64,000 nucleotides of DNA from Methanosarcina vacuolata Z-761 (GTDB lineage Archaea; Halobacteriota; Methanosarcinia; Methanosarcinales; Methanosarcinaceae): NCBI RefSeq assembly GCF_000969905.1, contig NZ_CP009520.1, forward strand, positions 62,001 to 126,000, in the 5' to 3' direction. The notes under the pieces were generated by a model. The model did not search any database, was not told the DNA's origin, and saw nothing but the letters and a program-made list of their open reading frames with translations. The position numbers and the translations under genes are program-made. Every line of letters starts with the position of its first letter. Positions within the stretch are counted from its first letter, which is position 1. Of this stretch, positions 27,427 through 36,731 are shown piece by piece.

Positions 27427-27561
27427 ATGGGTAGTGAGAACTATGAGCTTGTCGATACGCTTGAAAGAATTGCAAAGTCCCTGGAAAGCCTGGCAGAGTC
27501 ACAGAAAAAAATAGCTGACACTCTGGAATGGGTGGTAAAAGACAAGGGATTTGTAGACTGA
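27427..27561 (+). CDS. Small acidic helical protein, 44 residues
   Basis: A short open frame beginning MGSENYELVDTLERIAKSLE and ending in WVVKDKGFVD. ggtgat lies six bases before the ATG, just as for confident genes here. The predicted product is one amphipathic helix with heptad-like Leu/Ile spacing (ELVDTLERIAKSLESLAESQKKIADTLEW, split here in words only), suggesting self-association. Codon use is coding-like. No family is recognised and it is too short for most gene finders. Confidence 0.6.
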   Translation: MGSENYELVDTLERIAKSLESLAESQKKIADTLEWVVKDKGFVD

Positions 27562-27655
27562 AGCGGGCGAAATTTTTGGAATAAGGAAAAGTGTGCCATG
27601 AATAGAAAACTGCGGAAAACTGAAAACATAGCTGGTTGGTATAGATTATCTTAAG

Positions 27656-27701
27656 AGGAAGATAAGAAGTACCTGGGTGTAGCCGCACTCCTTATCTTCC
27701 T
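27656..27701 (+). terminator. Inverted repeat downstream of the small gene
   Basis: Perfect 11-bp arms aggaagataag (27656-27666) and cttatcttcct (27691-27701), 24-base loop, about 95 bp after the 44-codon gene. It could be a terminator stem or the remains of an element end; there is only a modest T-run after it. Confidence 0.4.
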
Positions 27702-28280
27702 ATCTTTACCTAAGATCAAACATTAATAATGCTGACGCTAGAAACCAGTAAACCACTTGCTTATCACCACTTTTTAATCCTTTTCCGACTTTTCCTAATT
27801 TGGTGATGTGATTTTCTTTTCTAAATTTTTTCCTAATTTGGTAATTTAATTTTCCTTTCTATATCCTTTTTTGAATTTTACTATCTTGAGATACCTCTGA
27901 TGTATGTCCATAGCTTACAGCTAATACACCCGAGTACTTTCACCCCGCACACCTGCAACTTAAATATGATGAGCGTAAAACACCACAACATCAGGATTCC
28001 ATACCTGACACATTTTATACTGATATTACTGATGTCTAATTCCTCACTACACGGGAATAATTTACTATAGAGGAATAGTTTTCATAAACATAGAATAAGT
28101 CTATTATAAAAATTGAAATATTGAGGATATGTCTGTGCATGAGAGCATATCCACACTTTGACTTCCCTGGATCTTCTGGGGTTTATATTCTGGCGTGACA
28201 TTGATTCTACAGGTCAGGGGGATTCGAAAACGAGCACTGAGTATGATTTCTTGAAGGCAAGTAAACGTGAGCTTGAGCCA
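27702..28280. other. Spacer upstream of recQ
   Basis: AT-rich; no gene is seen. ggtgatgtgattttcttttctaaattt-like segments (ctaatttggtgat, ctaatttggtaat) occur twice near 27795-27850. Confidence 0.4.
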
Positions 28281-31058
28281 ATGCCTTCCCTGTCCGCCAG
28301 AATGCATTCAACCCTTCACCAGTATTTCGGATACACTTCCTTTCGCCCGTTGCAGGAGGCAATTATCAGGGATGTTCTGGAAAGGAAAGACGTTTTCGTG
28401 CTCATGCCTACCGGCGGGGGCAAGTCGATGTGCTACCAGTTGCCTGCCCTTCTCATGGAAGGAGTTACTGTTGTTGTTTCTCCTCTTATCTCTCTGATGA
28501 AAGACCAGGTTGATGGACTTGAAGCAAACGGGATTGCCGCAGCCTGCATGAACAGTACCCAGAGCGCCAGAGAAAACCGTGATGTAAAGACGGCTTTTCT
28601 CGAAAACCGGTTAAAAGTTCTTTACGTTGCTCCTGAAAGGCTTATGATGCCAGGGACCCTTGCTTTTTTAAAGAAAGGAAAGGTCAGTCTTTTTGCGATT
28701 GACGAAGCTCACTGTATTTCCGAGTGGGGCCATGATTTTCGGCCTGAGTACAGAAAATTGAAACTTTTGAGAGATCCTAAAACAGGCTTTCCTGATATCC
28801 CAATTATTGCGCTTACGGCAACAGCCACAGAAAGGGTCCGAGAAGATATCATATCGCAACTCAATCTTCATCTTCCTCCGGAAAAAGGTCCGTATGTGGC
28901 CAGTTTCAACCGGAAAAACCTTTACTATGAGGTCAGGCCAAAAAAAGAAACTTTTTCCGAGATTACTGACTACCTGCGCAGGCATAGAGGTGAAGCGGGT
29001 ATCATCTATTGCCAGAGCCGAAATAGTGTCGAAGCACTTACAAAAAAACTGAACATTGCAGGTTTCAGGGCCCTTCCCTACCATGCAGGGCTTTCAGACT
29101 CCGAGAGGAACCGAAACCAGGAGATGTTCATTAAAGATGACGTGGACATCATAGTAGCTACAATCGCTTTTGGGATGGGGATTGATAAGTCCAATGTACG
29201 TTTTGTAATACACTATGACCTTCCCAGAAATCTTGAGAGCTACTATCAGGAGACCGGCAGAGGAGGAAGGGACGGAAGCCCATGCGAATGTATCCTTTTT
29301 TTCAGCAGAGGAGACCGTTTCAAGATTGAGTACTTTATCTCACAGAAGACAAATGAAAAGGAGAAGGACATTTCTCTGGTGCAGTTAAGGCAAATGGTAG
29401 CTTATTGCGAGGTAAATAAGTGCAGGCGCCAGACTTTGATGGAGTACTTTGGTGAAGAGCTCCCAGAACCCTGCGGGAATTGTGACTGCTGCCTTACTCC
29501 TAAAGATACCTTTGACGGGACTGAAGCTGCAAAAAAATTGATAACCTGCGTCCAGGAACTGAACCAGCGCTTTGGCACTAACTATGTTATTGATGTCCTC
29601 ACAGGTTCAAAGAATAAAAAGATCAGGCAAAACCGTCATGAAAGGTTGAAAAGTCATGGCAGTGGCCTGGAGTTCACAAAAGAACAATGGAAATCATTAG
29701 CTTCCGAAATGATAAATACCGGTCTTCTGGACGTAAGTGGGACAAAGTATCCTGTATTGAAGCTTAATGCCATGAGCAGAAAAATACTGAAAGGGCTGGA
29801 ACAAGTAGAGCTTGTCTGCCCCGAAGGTTTTGCTCCTGAGGCTGAAGAAAGTTTCATGCCTTCTACGGTAACTGGTACAAAAGGCAAAAAAGCCGACGAT
29901 CTAAGTTTCTCTGAGGAAGAAACTTTTTCAGATAAATTTTCAGTTGCTTCTGACATCCTCAAAGCTTCAGAGGCGAAAAAAGCTATAATCTCCGGGAAAG
30001 AGCCTGATCCTATTCTTTTTGAACGGTTAAGAGCTCTGAGAAAGGAAATTGCTCTACAGAAAAATCTTCCTCCCTACATTATTTTTTCTGACACTTCCCT
30101 TAAGGAAATGGCTACAAGATTTCCGCAAACTTCTGAGGAGTTTCATTCTATTACAGGGGTTGGAGAACATAAATTAAGAAAATACGGGGATGTTTTTCTC
30201 AAGGAAATCGAAAACTACTGCACAGATTACAGTTTAGTACCCGCTGAAAAACCTGCTGAAAAATCTATTGAAAAACCTGTTGAAGAATCTGCTGAAACAC
30301 CTGTTGAGAAATCTATTAAAACACCTGTTGAAAAATCTATTGAAAAATCTATTGAAAAATCTATTGAAAAACCTGTTGAAAAATCTATTGAAACACCTGT
30401 TGAAAAATTAGAGGCTACCTGTAAAGACCCTGAACAAGAGGGAATAAACTCAAAAGAAACTGCTCAGAATGCTCAGAATGATGAAAATCCCAAAGTTGAG
30501 ATCGAGATGTTCGGGACTAATATCTCCGACCCCGAAACTGACAAAATCAACAGTTTGGAAGTTTGCAACTTATCCACAAAAAAGACAAGGTATCTGGATA
30601 CGAGCATTCAGGACTGGTCAGAGCGGAATTCTTCGGCAGGCGGCTTCAGGGAAATAGATACTGCAGAGATATCGCCTGAATTAGAGGTTGTAAACGCCAC
30701 CATAGCAGATCCTTCTATCTCCGGTTCTTTTGAAACGGATTCTATGCAAAGAACTTTCTCTCTTTTTACGCAGGGGTTTGGAATCGATGAGATTGCTGAC
30801 ATCCAGGGTATGAGTATCAGAGCCGTTTTCAGGCAACTTGAACAGCTCACTCTTTTTGGAAACGTAAGAAATATTGGAGGGCTCTTACCTCCCAAAAGAC
30901 AACAACAGATCAAAGCTTCCCTGGAAAGCTTAGAAGTTGAGCTAAACTCTCTGCTTCGGGCAAGGTTGGGTGAGAACTGCCAGGAAGAAGAAATGAAATT
31001 TGTCAGAGCTCTCCTTCTGTCCAGAATCTGCTTTTCCCAGTCTGAAGGTGGTAAGTAA
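28281..31058 (+). CDS. recQ: RecQ-family DNA helicase with C-terminal extension
   Basis: About 925 residues. The superfamily 2 helicase core has Walker [14 protein letters not shown], Walker B/DEAH as [20 protein letters not shown], motif [10 protein letters not shown], and motif VI region [20 protein letters not shown]. The RecQ zinc site follows (CEVNKCRRQ ... CGNCDCC), then the winged-helix RQC region and an HRDC domain ([22 protein letters not shown] ... [17 protein letters not shown]). Next comes a low-complexity linker of EKSIEKPVE-type repeats (about 30240-30410), then an extra C-terminal helix-turn-helix domain ([27 protein letters not shown]) of the kind attached to some RecQ proteins. 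It unwinds DNA 3' to 5' in repair and recombination. Start is uncertain: ATGs at 28281 and 28302 both fit, neither with a clear ribosome-binding site; the open frame continues to 28158. Confidence 0.93.
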   Translation: MPSLSARMHSTLHQYFGYTSFRPLQEAIIRDVLERKDVFVLMPTGGGKSMCYQLPALLMEGVTVVVSPLISLMKDQVDGLEANGIAAACMNSTQSARENRDVKTAFLENRLKVLYVAPERLMMPGTLAFLKKGKVSLFAIDEAHCISEWGHDFRPEYRKLKLLRDPKTGFPDIPIIALTATATERVREDIISQLNLHLPPEKGPYVASFNRKNLYYEVRPKKETFSEITDYLRRHRGEAGIIYCQSRNSVEALTKKLNIAGFRALPYHAGLSDSERNRNQEMFIKDDVDIIVATIAFGMGIDKSNVRFVIHYDLPRNLESYYQETGRGGRDGSPCECILFFSRGDRFKIEYFISQKTNEKEKDISLVQLRQMVAYCEVNKCRRQTLMEYFGEELPEPCGNCDCCLTPKDTFDGTEAAKKLITCVQELNQRFGTNYVIDVLTGSKNKKIRQNRHERLKSHGSGLEFTKEQWKSLASEMINTGLLDVSGTKYPVLKLNAMSRKILKGLEQVELVCPEGFAPEAEESFMPSTVTGTKGKKADDLSFSEEETFSDKFSVASDILKASEAKKAIISGKEPDPILFERLRALRKEIALQKNLPPYIIFSDTSLKEMATRFPQTSEEFHSITGVGEHKLRKYGDVFLKEIENYCTDYSLVPAEKPAEKSIEKPVEESAETPVEKSIKTPVEKSIEKSIEKSIEKPVEKSIETPVEKLEATCKDPEQEGINSKETAQNAQNDENPKVEIEMFGTNISDPETDKINSLEVCNLSTKKTRYLDTSIQDWSERNSSAGGFREIDTAEISPELEVVNATIADPSISGSFETDSMQRTFSLFTQGFGIDEIADIQGMSIRAVFRQLEQLTLFGNVRNIGGLLPPKRQQQIKASLESLEVELNSLLRARLGENCQEEEMKFVRALLLSRICFSQSEGGK
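30240..30410 (+). repeat. 12-bp-based repeats inside recQ linker
   Basis: Imperfect tandem 12-bp units (gaaaaatctatt, gaaaaacctgtt and variants) encode four-residue units [12 protein letters not shown] about 14 times. They keep the reading frame and form an elongated charged linker between the HRDC and the last domain. Confidence 0.85.
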
Positions 31059-31096
31059 AACCCTTTTCTGCAAATTTCGCTGTTCTTCTTTGATTT

Positions 31097-31250
31097 TTAT
31101 GATTTTCTGACCTTTTTAATTTTCACTGTTTTTCAATTCTCACTACTTTTTAATTCTCGCTGTTTTTTAATCCCACTTTTTTTAATTCTCGCTGTTTTTT
31201 AATTATCACTTTTTTTAATTTTCACTTTTTTAATTCTCATTTGTGTTTTC
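31097..31250. repeat. Short T-rich repeats between convergent recQ and Hps genes
   Basis: Irregular copies of a unit like tttttaattctcactgtt, about seven times. T-rich on the + strand, so it could also serve as a termination region for recQ. Confidence 0.65.
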
Positions 31251-31284
31251 TTGTTTTTGGCCTGAGTCCTGAAAATGGGGGCAT

Positions 31285-32565
31285 TCAACGTTTTTCCCAT
31301 TTCTTTAGATTCATAATCTCAGACAGCGTCCCGCCTCTCTTGATTTCATCGAAGAGTCTTTTTTCGGTTTTGTAAACCTCTTTTGCTCTTCTTGCCAGCT
31401 CGTATGCCCTTTCTGCTGGAATTACCACAACACCGCTTTCGTCGCCCACTATATAATCTCCTGGCTTCACTGTCTGGCCACCGCAGGTAATCTCAGCGTT
31501 GATTTCTCCAAAACCTTTAGGATCTCCGGCGTTAGGTACTGTATTGCTTGTATAAATCGGAAGTCCCAGGGTTTCGACTTCGTCAATATCCCTGACAGCG
31601 CCCTCTATTACCACGCCTGCAATTCCCTTGTTCAAGGCGCTCCAGGTTGCAAGCCCTCCCCAGCAGGCAACATCCTTATTTTCATTGTAAATAACGATTA
31701 CGTCTCCTTCTTTTGCAATATCAATTGCTTCCACGGGCTTTGCCCAGTCTCCGGGAAAAGTCTGCACGGTAACTGCGGTTCCTACCATTTTTCCTCTTAC
31801 CAGAGGATGAATGCCTTTCATTGCGCCTTTCCGGTGCATGGCATCAGAAATGTTTGAAGTGGATACTTCCTTAAGAATTTCTCTGATTTCCTGGTCTACA
31901 GTGCTGACACTGCAGATTTCTACAGCTTCTGGGGAGTCCACACTCTGCCTGATTTTTCTTGCAGCTTCGGTTACGTTGTCAGAATGGGTGATATTCCCTC
32001 CGACAATTACAACTTTTGCCCCGGCCTTAACAGCCTGCACTGCACTATTTGCATCGAGCCCACCAGCGACTGCAAGCTGTACGTTGACTCTCTGTGAAAT
32101 TTCCCTGAGAAGCGATATGGGGTCTTTTCCCATCATCTGCTGGTCTATACCTATGTGTACATTAACATAGTCTACGCCCAGAGACTCAAGTTCAATTACT
32201 CTTTTTACAGGGTCAGGAGCCGAAATGAGGTCTGCCATTAACCTGACTCCATATTTATGGGATGAACGGAGTGCATCAAGTAACGTAGAATCATCTGCAC
32301 TCCCTAGCACAATAACGACATCAGCCCCAGCTTTTGCTGCCATCTCAACTTCTATAGCGCCTGTATCTACAGTTTTCATGTCTGCCAGAATCGTCCGGTC
32401 TGGAAAAGCTTTCCTCATAGTGCGGATTGCGTCCATTCCCTCACTTTTGATCAGAGGGGTTCCAATTTCGATCCAGTCCGCACCTCCTGCTATTGCCTCT
32501 TTTGCAATCTCTACCGCACGATCCAATTCCAGAAGATCAAGTGCAACCTGAATTATGGGAACTAT
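31285..32565 (-). CDS. Bifunctional hexulose-6-phosphate synthase / RraA-like protein, non-standard start
   Basis: A fusion of about 426 residues. Residues 1-215 are a 3-hexulose-6-phosphate synthase barrel ([59 protein letters not shown]), which in archaea runs toward ribulose-5-phosphate and formaldehyde for pentose supply. The remainder is an RraA/aldolase-like domain ([46 protein letters not shown]). The first ATG/GTG/TTG start in frame (TTG 32526) would cut off strand 1 of the barrel. The upstream frame adds [13 protein letters not shown], has a stop at 32575-32577, and gaggtgat is placed five bases before an ATA codon at 32565, which I take as the start. Stands alone, convergent with recQ. 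Confidence 0.85.
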   Translation of the reverse strand: MVPIIQVALDLLELDRAVEIAKEAIAGGADWIEIGTPLIKSEGMDAIRTMRKAFPDRTILADMKTVDTGAIEVEMAAKAGADVVIVLGSADDSTLLDALRSSHKYGVRLMADLISAPDPVKRVIELESLGVDYVNVHIGIDQQMMGKDPISLLREISQRVNVQLAVAGGLDANSAVQAVKAGAKVVIVGGNITHSDNVTEAARKIRQSVDSPEAVEICSVSTVDQEIREILKEVSTSNISDAMHRKGAMKGIHPLVRGKMVGTAVTVQTFPGDWAKPVEAIDIAKEGDVIVIYNENKDVACWGGLATWSALNKGIAGVVIEGAVRDIDEVETLGLPIYTSNTVPNAGDPKGFGEINAEITCGGQTVKPGDYIVGDESGVVVIPAERAYELARRAKEVYKTEKRLFDEIKRGGTLSEIMNLKKWEKR

Positions 32566-32570
32566 AGTAT

Positions 32571-32576
32571 CACCTC
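32571..32576 (-). promoter_or_regulatory. Ribosome-binding site that places the Hps start
   Basis: Read on the minus strand, gaggtg lies five bases before the ATA codon at 32565. The fixed spacing and the conserved barrel residues that follow are the reason for the proposed non-standard start. Confidence 0.6.
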
Positions 32577-32931
32577 AAGCGGGAAATAGGAAAAGCTGAA
32601 ATTTTCAAGTATTTCTATATCAGCTGTCCTGTATGTTTTTATCCTGTTTTACTCCGGATCTATTCCTTCGGACTTCCGGGTTTTATATCGATTCTTTTAA
32701 TTTAATTCTCTTAAATTTATCCTTTTATTCTGACTCAAATTATCTAATTTTTATATGTGAGTTTTTCATTACCTATATTTCTTTTTATTTGCGACTGTTT
32801 TTGTGTTCACGGTGTTGTTTATATCTGACATTCACAGGTAAAGAATAAATATTAGCCAGTTATAAAAAATGAATATTATCCAGTTGTCGTAGGAATTTGA
32901 TTAATGCTATAATATTTACTGGGGGAAGACA

Positions 32932-33408
32932 ATGGAAAAGAACCTTGGAATATCCGAAAAGAATGATTCTGAAAATTATATCACAGATGAGGAACGCAAG
33001 CAGTTACTTTCGGCTCTGCATTCTCGCCTTTTCTGGGTAGGTCAGCGTATCCCGGATTATGTTGAGCTTGAGGGAGAAACTTATCCTCTTCACAACTATA
33101 TATGGGAACTGGTTCAAAAAGAGGAACTCAGTGAATCTGAGAAATCCAGGATAGATAAATGCATTGAAATTCTTTCAGCAAAGGAAATGAAAGATGAAAA
33201 AGAGCTTGAAGAGAATTCTCTTACTTCGGAAGAATCAAGAAATCTCTATCATGAGACTGCAGGCTTATTGCGTGCAATCACAAATTTGCAGGAGATCGAG
33301 AGCGGAATCTTCAAGCAAAATACGAAACGCTTTCAGGAACAGTTCGCTAATCAGAGGGTTAGAGACGCAAAGCTCTGGCTTGAATTCATAAAAAAAGTGT
33401 CTAAATGA
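32932..33408 (+). CDS. DUF5788-like small protein, paralog 1
   Basis: A 158-residue soluble acidic protein related to the protein at 35412 (shared pattern: ERxxLLxxLxSxxxWxGxxIPxxVExxGxxYxLxxxxxEL, then a helical region with AxxLYxExxGLxRA). From memory this resembles the archaeal DUF5788 family; function unknown. The second half is mostly helical and charged. gggggaag lies just before the ATG. It sits 330 bp upstream of pyrB on the same strand, and its stop-codon region starts a 17-bp tandem repeat. Confidence 0.75.
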   Translation: MEKNLGISEKNDSENYITDEERKQLLSALHSRLFWVGQRIPDYVELEGETYPLHNYIWELVQKEELSESEKSRIDKCIEILSAKEMKDEKELEENSLTSEESRNLYHETAGLLRAITNLQEIESGIFKQNTKRFQEQFANQRVRDAKLWLEFIKKVSK

Positions 33409-33481
33409 TGTAAGTGTCTAAATGATGTAAGTGTCTAAATGATGTAAGTGTCTAAATGATGTAAGTGTCTAAATGATGTGT
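33397..33481. repeat. 17-bp tandem repeat starting in the end of the DUF5788-like gene
   Basis: Five copies of gtgtctaaatgatgtaa begin at 33397, 33414, 33431, 33448 and 33465. The first copy includes the last codons and the TGA stop of the gene. The period is not a multiple of three. Confidence 0.9.
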
Positions 33482-33640
33482 TAGCATTGTAAGTGATATG
33501 TTAGCACTGAAAGTAATGCATTAGTACTGAAAGTAACATTGCAGCATTAAAAGTAATATCTTAGTACTGAAAGTAACCTCTCAGCATTAAAAGTAATGCA
33601 TTAGCACTTAAACTATCATATTACCATTGAACGTGATATG
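33482..33640. repeat. Degenerate ~24-bp repeats upstream of pyrB
   Basis: Loose copies of a unit like ttagcactgaaagtaatgca with alternate forms (cagcattaaaagtaata) follow the 17-bp array, about six copies. Together the two arrays fill most of the gap to pyrB. Confidence 0.7.
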
Positions 33641-33739
33641 TTAGCACTGAGGTACAATACTGGATTTAATTTCCTTCAATACTCTTAGAAATTTCTGGAG
33701 CAAAGGTTATATCTCTGGGAACCACTTTATGAAAACAGG

Positions 33740-34666
33740 ATGTCATTTAAGAACAGAAACGTCATCTCTATGAAGGACTTTTCGCGAAAAGAAATCGATT
33801 ACGTTCTGGATACGGCAGAAAAGCTTGAACCTGTAGCCAGAGGTGAAGAGAGGTCCCGGTTGCTGGATGGAAAAATAATAGCTCTTCTTTTTTTTGAACC
33901 AAGCACAAGGACAAGGCTGTCTTTTGAGGCCGCTGCGCAGAGGCTTGGAGGGCAGGTTCTTAACCTGGGTTCTGTGGAGGCAAGTTCAGTAATGAAAGGA
34001 GAAAATCTTGCCGATACTATCCGCGTAATCAGTAAGTATGCAGATCTTATAGTGTTGCGTCATCCTCTTGATGGGTCAGCACGAATGGCTGCGGAATTTG
34101 CAAGTGTTCCTATTATCAATGGTGGAGACGGCTCTCTACACCACCCTACGCAAACTTTCCTTGACCTCTATACTATTCGCAGGGAAAGCCATCTAGAAGG
34201 TCTGAAGATCGCTATGGCAGGAGACCTGAAGTATGGAAGAACAGTTCATTCCCTATGTCATGCCCTATCTCTTTACGGAGCCGAAATAACTTTAGTTTCG
34301 CCTCCTGAACTCAGGATGCCCCAGGAGATAATCAGGGATCTTCAAAAGAATAAGATCAGAATCAGAGAGACAACTTCTCTTGAAGAAATAATTGGAGATG
34401 TTGAAGTTCTTTATATGACAAGGGTTCAAAGGGAACGTTTCCCTGATCCCGAAGAATATGAAAAGGTCAAAAACAGGTTGAGGGTTACAGGTGACCTGCT
34501 GAAAAACGCAGATCCTAACCTTAAGATTCTTCATCCTCTCCCACGGGTCAACGAAATCTCTCCTGAAGTGGATTCAACACCGTATGCATGTTATTTCGAG
34601 CAGGCTTTTTATGGGGTCCCTACGCGGATGGCACTTCTCGCTCTTGCCACGGGAGTGATTGAATGA
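33740..34666 (+). CDS. pyrB: Aspartate carbamoyltransferase, catalytic chain
   Basis: The 308-residue catalytic subunit joining carbamoyl phosphate and aspartate, the committed step of pyrimidine synthesis. The carbamoyl-phosphate loop FFEPSTRTRLSFEAA, KGENLADTIRVIS, the HPxQ element in HHPTQTFLDLYTI, AMAGDLKYGRTVHSL and LHPLPRVNEI are all present. It overlaps pyrI by four bases (ATGA), the usual archaeal and enterobacterial arrangement for the regulated holoenzyme. Confidence 0.97.
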   Translation: MSFKNRNVISMKDFSRKEIDYVLDTAEKLEPVARGEERSRLLDGKIIALLFFEPSTRTRLSFEAAAQRLGGQVLNLGSVEASSVMKGENLADTIRVISKYADLIVLRHPLDGSARMAAEFASVPIINGGDGSLHHPTQTFLDLYTIRRESHLEGLKIAMAGDLKYGRTVHSLCHALSLYGAEITLVSPPELRMPQEIIRDLQKNKIRIRETTSLEEIIGDVEVLYMTRVQRERFPDPEEYEKVKNRLRVTGDLLKNADPNLKILHPLPRVNEISPEVDSTPYACYFEQAFYGVPTRMALLALATGVIE

Positions 34667-35133
34667 AGGAAAAAAGAGACCTGAAGATTCAGGCAATTGA
34701 AAATGGAACGGTGATTGACCATATAAAGGCTGGGCAGGCTTTGAATGTTCTGCGTATACTCGGGATTTCCAGTGCTTTTCGAGCTACTATCAGTTTCGTT
34801 ATGAATGCACCCGGTGCAGCAGGCATAAAAGACGTTGTGAAGATTGAAGGTAAGGAACTCAGCGTCGAAGAGCTTAACAGGATTGCTCTTATATCTCCGA
34901 AAGCCACTATCAATATTATAAGGGATTTTGAAGTGGTTCAGAAAAATAAGGTTGTGCTTCCTTCTTATGTTGAAGGTGTTGTACGCTGTACCAATCCAAA
35001 CTGTGTTTCTAATAGCAGTGAACCCATAAAATCAAAATTTTCCGTGCTTCAGTCCGAAGAAGAAGGGGTAACTCTACGCTGTCTTTACTGCGAGCACGTA
35101 ATTTCAGAAAATATAGCCGAAAATTTGCTGTAA
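34663..35133 (+). CDS. pyrI: Aspartate carbamoyltransferase, regulatory chain
   Basis: The 156-residue regulatory subunit that binds nucleotide effectors and mediates allosteric control. The N-terminal allosteric domain begins KIQAIENGTVIDHIKAGQALNVLRIL; the C-terminal zinc domain has the four ligands in CTNPNC and LRCLYCEH. The ATG overlaps the pyrB stop, so the two chains are made together. Its final codons and stop form the first unit of a 17-bp tandem repeat. Confidence 0.96.
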   Translation: MKEKRDLKIQAIENGTVIDHIKAGQALNVLRILGISSAFRATISFVMNAPGAAGIKDVVKIEGKELSVEELNRIALISPKATINIIRDFEVVQKNKVVLPSYVEGVVRCTNPNCVSNSSEPIKSKFSVLQSEEEGVTLRCLYCEHVISENIAENLL

Positions 35134-35237
35134 ATGAAAATTTGCTGTAAATGAAAATCTGCTGTAAATGAAAATTTGCTGTAAATGAAAATTTGCTGTA
35201 AATGAAAATTTGCTGTAAATGAAAATCTGCTGCAAAT
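35119..35237. repeat. 17-bp tandem repeat starting in the end of pyrI
   Basis: Seven copies of gaaaatttgctgtaaat run exactly from 35119 to 35237; the first contains the last four codons and stop of pyrI. Two copies have ctg for ttg and the last has caa for taa. Confidence 0.93.
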
Positions 35238-35411
35238 ATATGACTTTCTGTGAGCTAAAAATCAATTTTCGTTTTTATCTTGAGGTTCTCTTACAGGACT
35301 GAAGTGATCGGTAATTAATTCACAGGATATTAGTTCAGTGTAGTTCGAATATTATCTATTTGAATATAATTTTGCAGTTTTAACTGCTATTATCTTCAGG
35401 GGAAATTGCTC

Positions 35412-35885
35412 ATGATAAAAAGAGATAATGATACGGAAGAGGCAGATGACGAATATATAAGTACTCAAGAGCGCAATAAGCTCCTCTGGAGCCTAAGGAG
35501 TGATTTTGCCTGGACAGGAAAGAAAATCCCTGAAAGCGTAGAGATTGATGGGCGTGAGTACAAACTCAGGGACATGGTTCGAGAACTGAGCGAAAAAGAA
35601 TCACTGGATACAGATAAAACTGCCGAAATCAGAGCTCTTATCCCAAAATTGAATGAAAAATCAAAAGTAGACGAAGAATTAATAGAGACCGAAGAGCTTA
35701 CAAAAGCAGAGGCTGAAGCCCTCTACGAAGAAGCAACTGGGCTTATGCGGGCTTCAATGGAATTAAAAGACAAACTTGAGGGGAAAGGTGGGGAAAAAAG
35801 TGTTGATGAGTTTAAGCGTATGCTCAATAACCAGAAGATAGTGGACGAAAAGTACTTTCAGAATCTTATTAAAAGTTTAAAGTAA
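35412..35885 (+). CDS. DUF5788-like small protein, paralog 2
   Basis: A 157-residue acidic, helical protein, paralogous to the one at 32932 with the same layout: TQERNKLLWSLRSDFAWTGKKIPESVEIDG at the start and EALYEEATGLMRASMELKDKL later. The ATG at 35412 is chosen over an upstream TTG because aggggaaa lies just before it. The two paralogs flank pyrBI, so the pair may stem from a duplication into which or around which pyrBI came to lie. Function unknown. Confidence 0.75.
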   Translation: MIKRDNDTEEADDEYISTQERNKLLWSLRSDFAWTGKKIPESVEIDGREYKLRDMVRELSEKESLDTDKTAEIRALIPKLNEKSKVDEELIETEELTKAEAEALYEEATGLMRASMELKDKLEGKGGEKSVDEFKRMLNNQKIVDEKYFQNLIKSLK

Positions 35886-35975
35886 TAAGTTTGTTTGTGA
35901 TTTCTTCAGTGGTTTCGGCTTCAGGGAATTTCAATTTCAGGATAGTCTTTCGATTTCTTTTTTGTTTTCAATTTT

Positions 35976-36731
35976 CTACTTACTCTTATTTTTTAAGGTC
36001 GCCATAATGTCTTCAGGTTCTTCAGTGTAGAATTCCAAACTTAAGTTTGATCGTGTAGTAATTTTAAGAATCTGTTGATAAGGCACTGTGAGTTCGAAGA
36101 TATAAAAATAAATAACAAGGACATATGCAACTATCCAGAAATCTACCATGACTGAGCTTAGTTTTATGAAAGCTGGAGCTGCTTCCATCTGCAAATCTCT
36201 GGTTATATTTTCTACGATATGAGGCAGTTGAATTACAAGGGTAGCAAGGGCTAACAAACGCAGTGGCCAACGCAGGGAACGGCCTTTGTTCTTTGATATA
36301 GTGTTCGTCACGATATTCTCTTTCCTTAACACGAGGGATCTGAACAGATGCCGGCGAATAATTATTTTTTCAGGAGTCAACAACACAGTAGTATGATTAT
36401 AAAGAATAAAAGCCAAAAAAGCCAGATAGGGGATTAAGGAAGAAAAGAGATCGAAAAAAGAGCCTGCAGGACTATATAATCCCAAAATTAAACTGATTAC
36501 TAACGATGTACCGATAATTTTTCCAATTCCGTAGCCTCTATACAGGCCCCGTCCTTTCAGAACCTCACCTTCTTGCATACTTGCAGGAGAATGTACTGGT
36601 TGGCCCAGCTTTTCCAGTCCAAAACTATAACAGCCGCCTTCCTTCCTTTCTTTTTGGATAGAATCCTCCATAGGGCACCATCCCATCAATTTTCTAAAAT
36701 ATTTTACCAAAATCATTTCATAAGCCTTCAA
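35976..36731 (-). CDS. DUF1673-type membrane protein, array member 9 (last)
   Basis: A 251-residue membrane protein and the distal member of the nine-gene array. The N-terminus keeps the family motif (YFRKLMGWCP). Two hydrophobic stretches (about 73-112), a central TPEKIIIRRHLFRSLVLRKENI segment that looks like part of a bacterial PH-like beta domain, then two or three more membrane segments (about 155-215) and a charged tail ending in TEEPEDIMATLKNKSK. It forms a subgroup with member 8 (same central and tail segments). Its ATG overlaps the stop of member 8 by four bases. Function unknown. Confidence 0.75.
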   Translation of the reverse strand: MKAYEMILVKYFRKLMGWCPMEDSIQKERKEGGCYSFGLEKLGQPVHSPASMQEGEVLKGRGLYRGYGIGKIIGTSLVISLILGLYSPAGSFFDLFSSLIPYLAFLAFILYNHTTVLLTPEKIIIRRHLFRSLVLRKENIVTNTISKNKGRSLRWPLRLLALATLVIQLPHIVENITRDLQMEAAPAFIKLSSVMVDFWIVAYVLVIYFYIFELTVPYQQILKITTRSNLSLEFYTEEPEDIMATLKNKSK

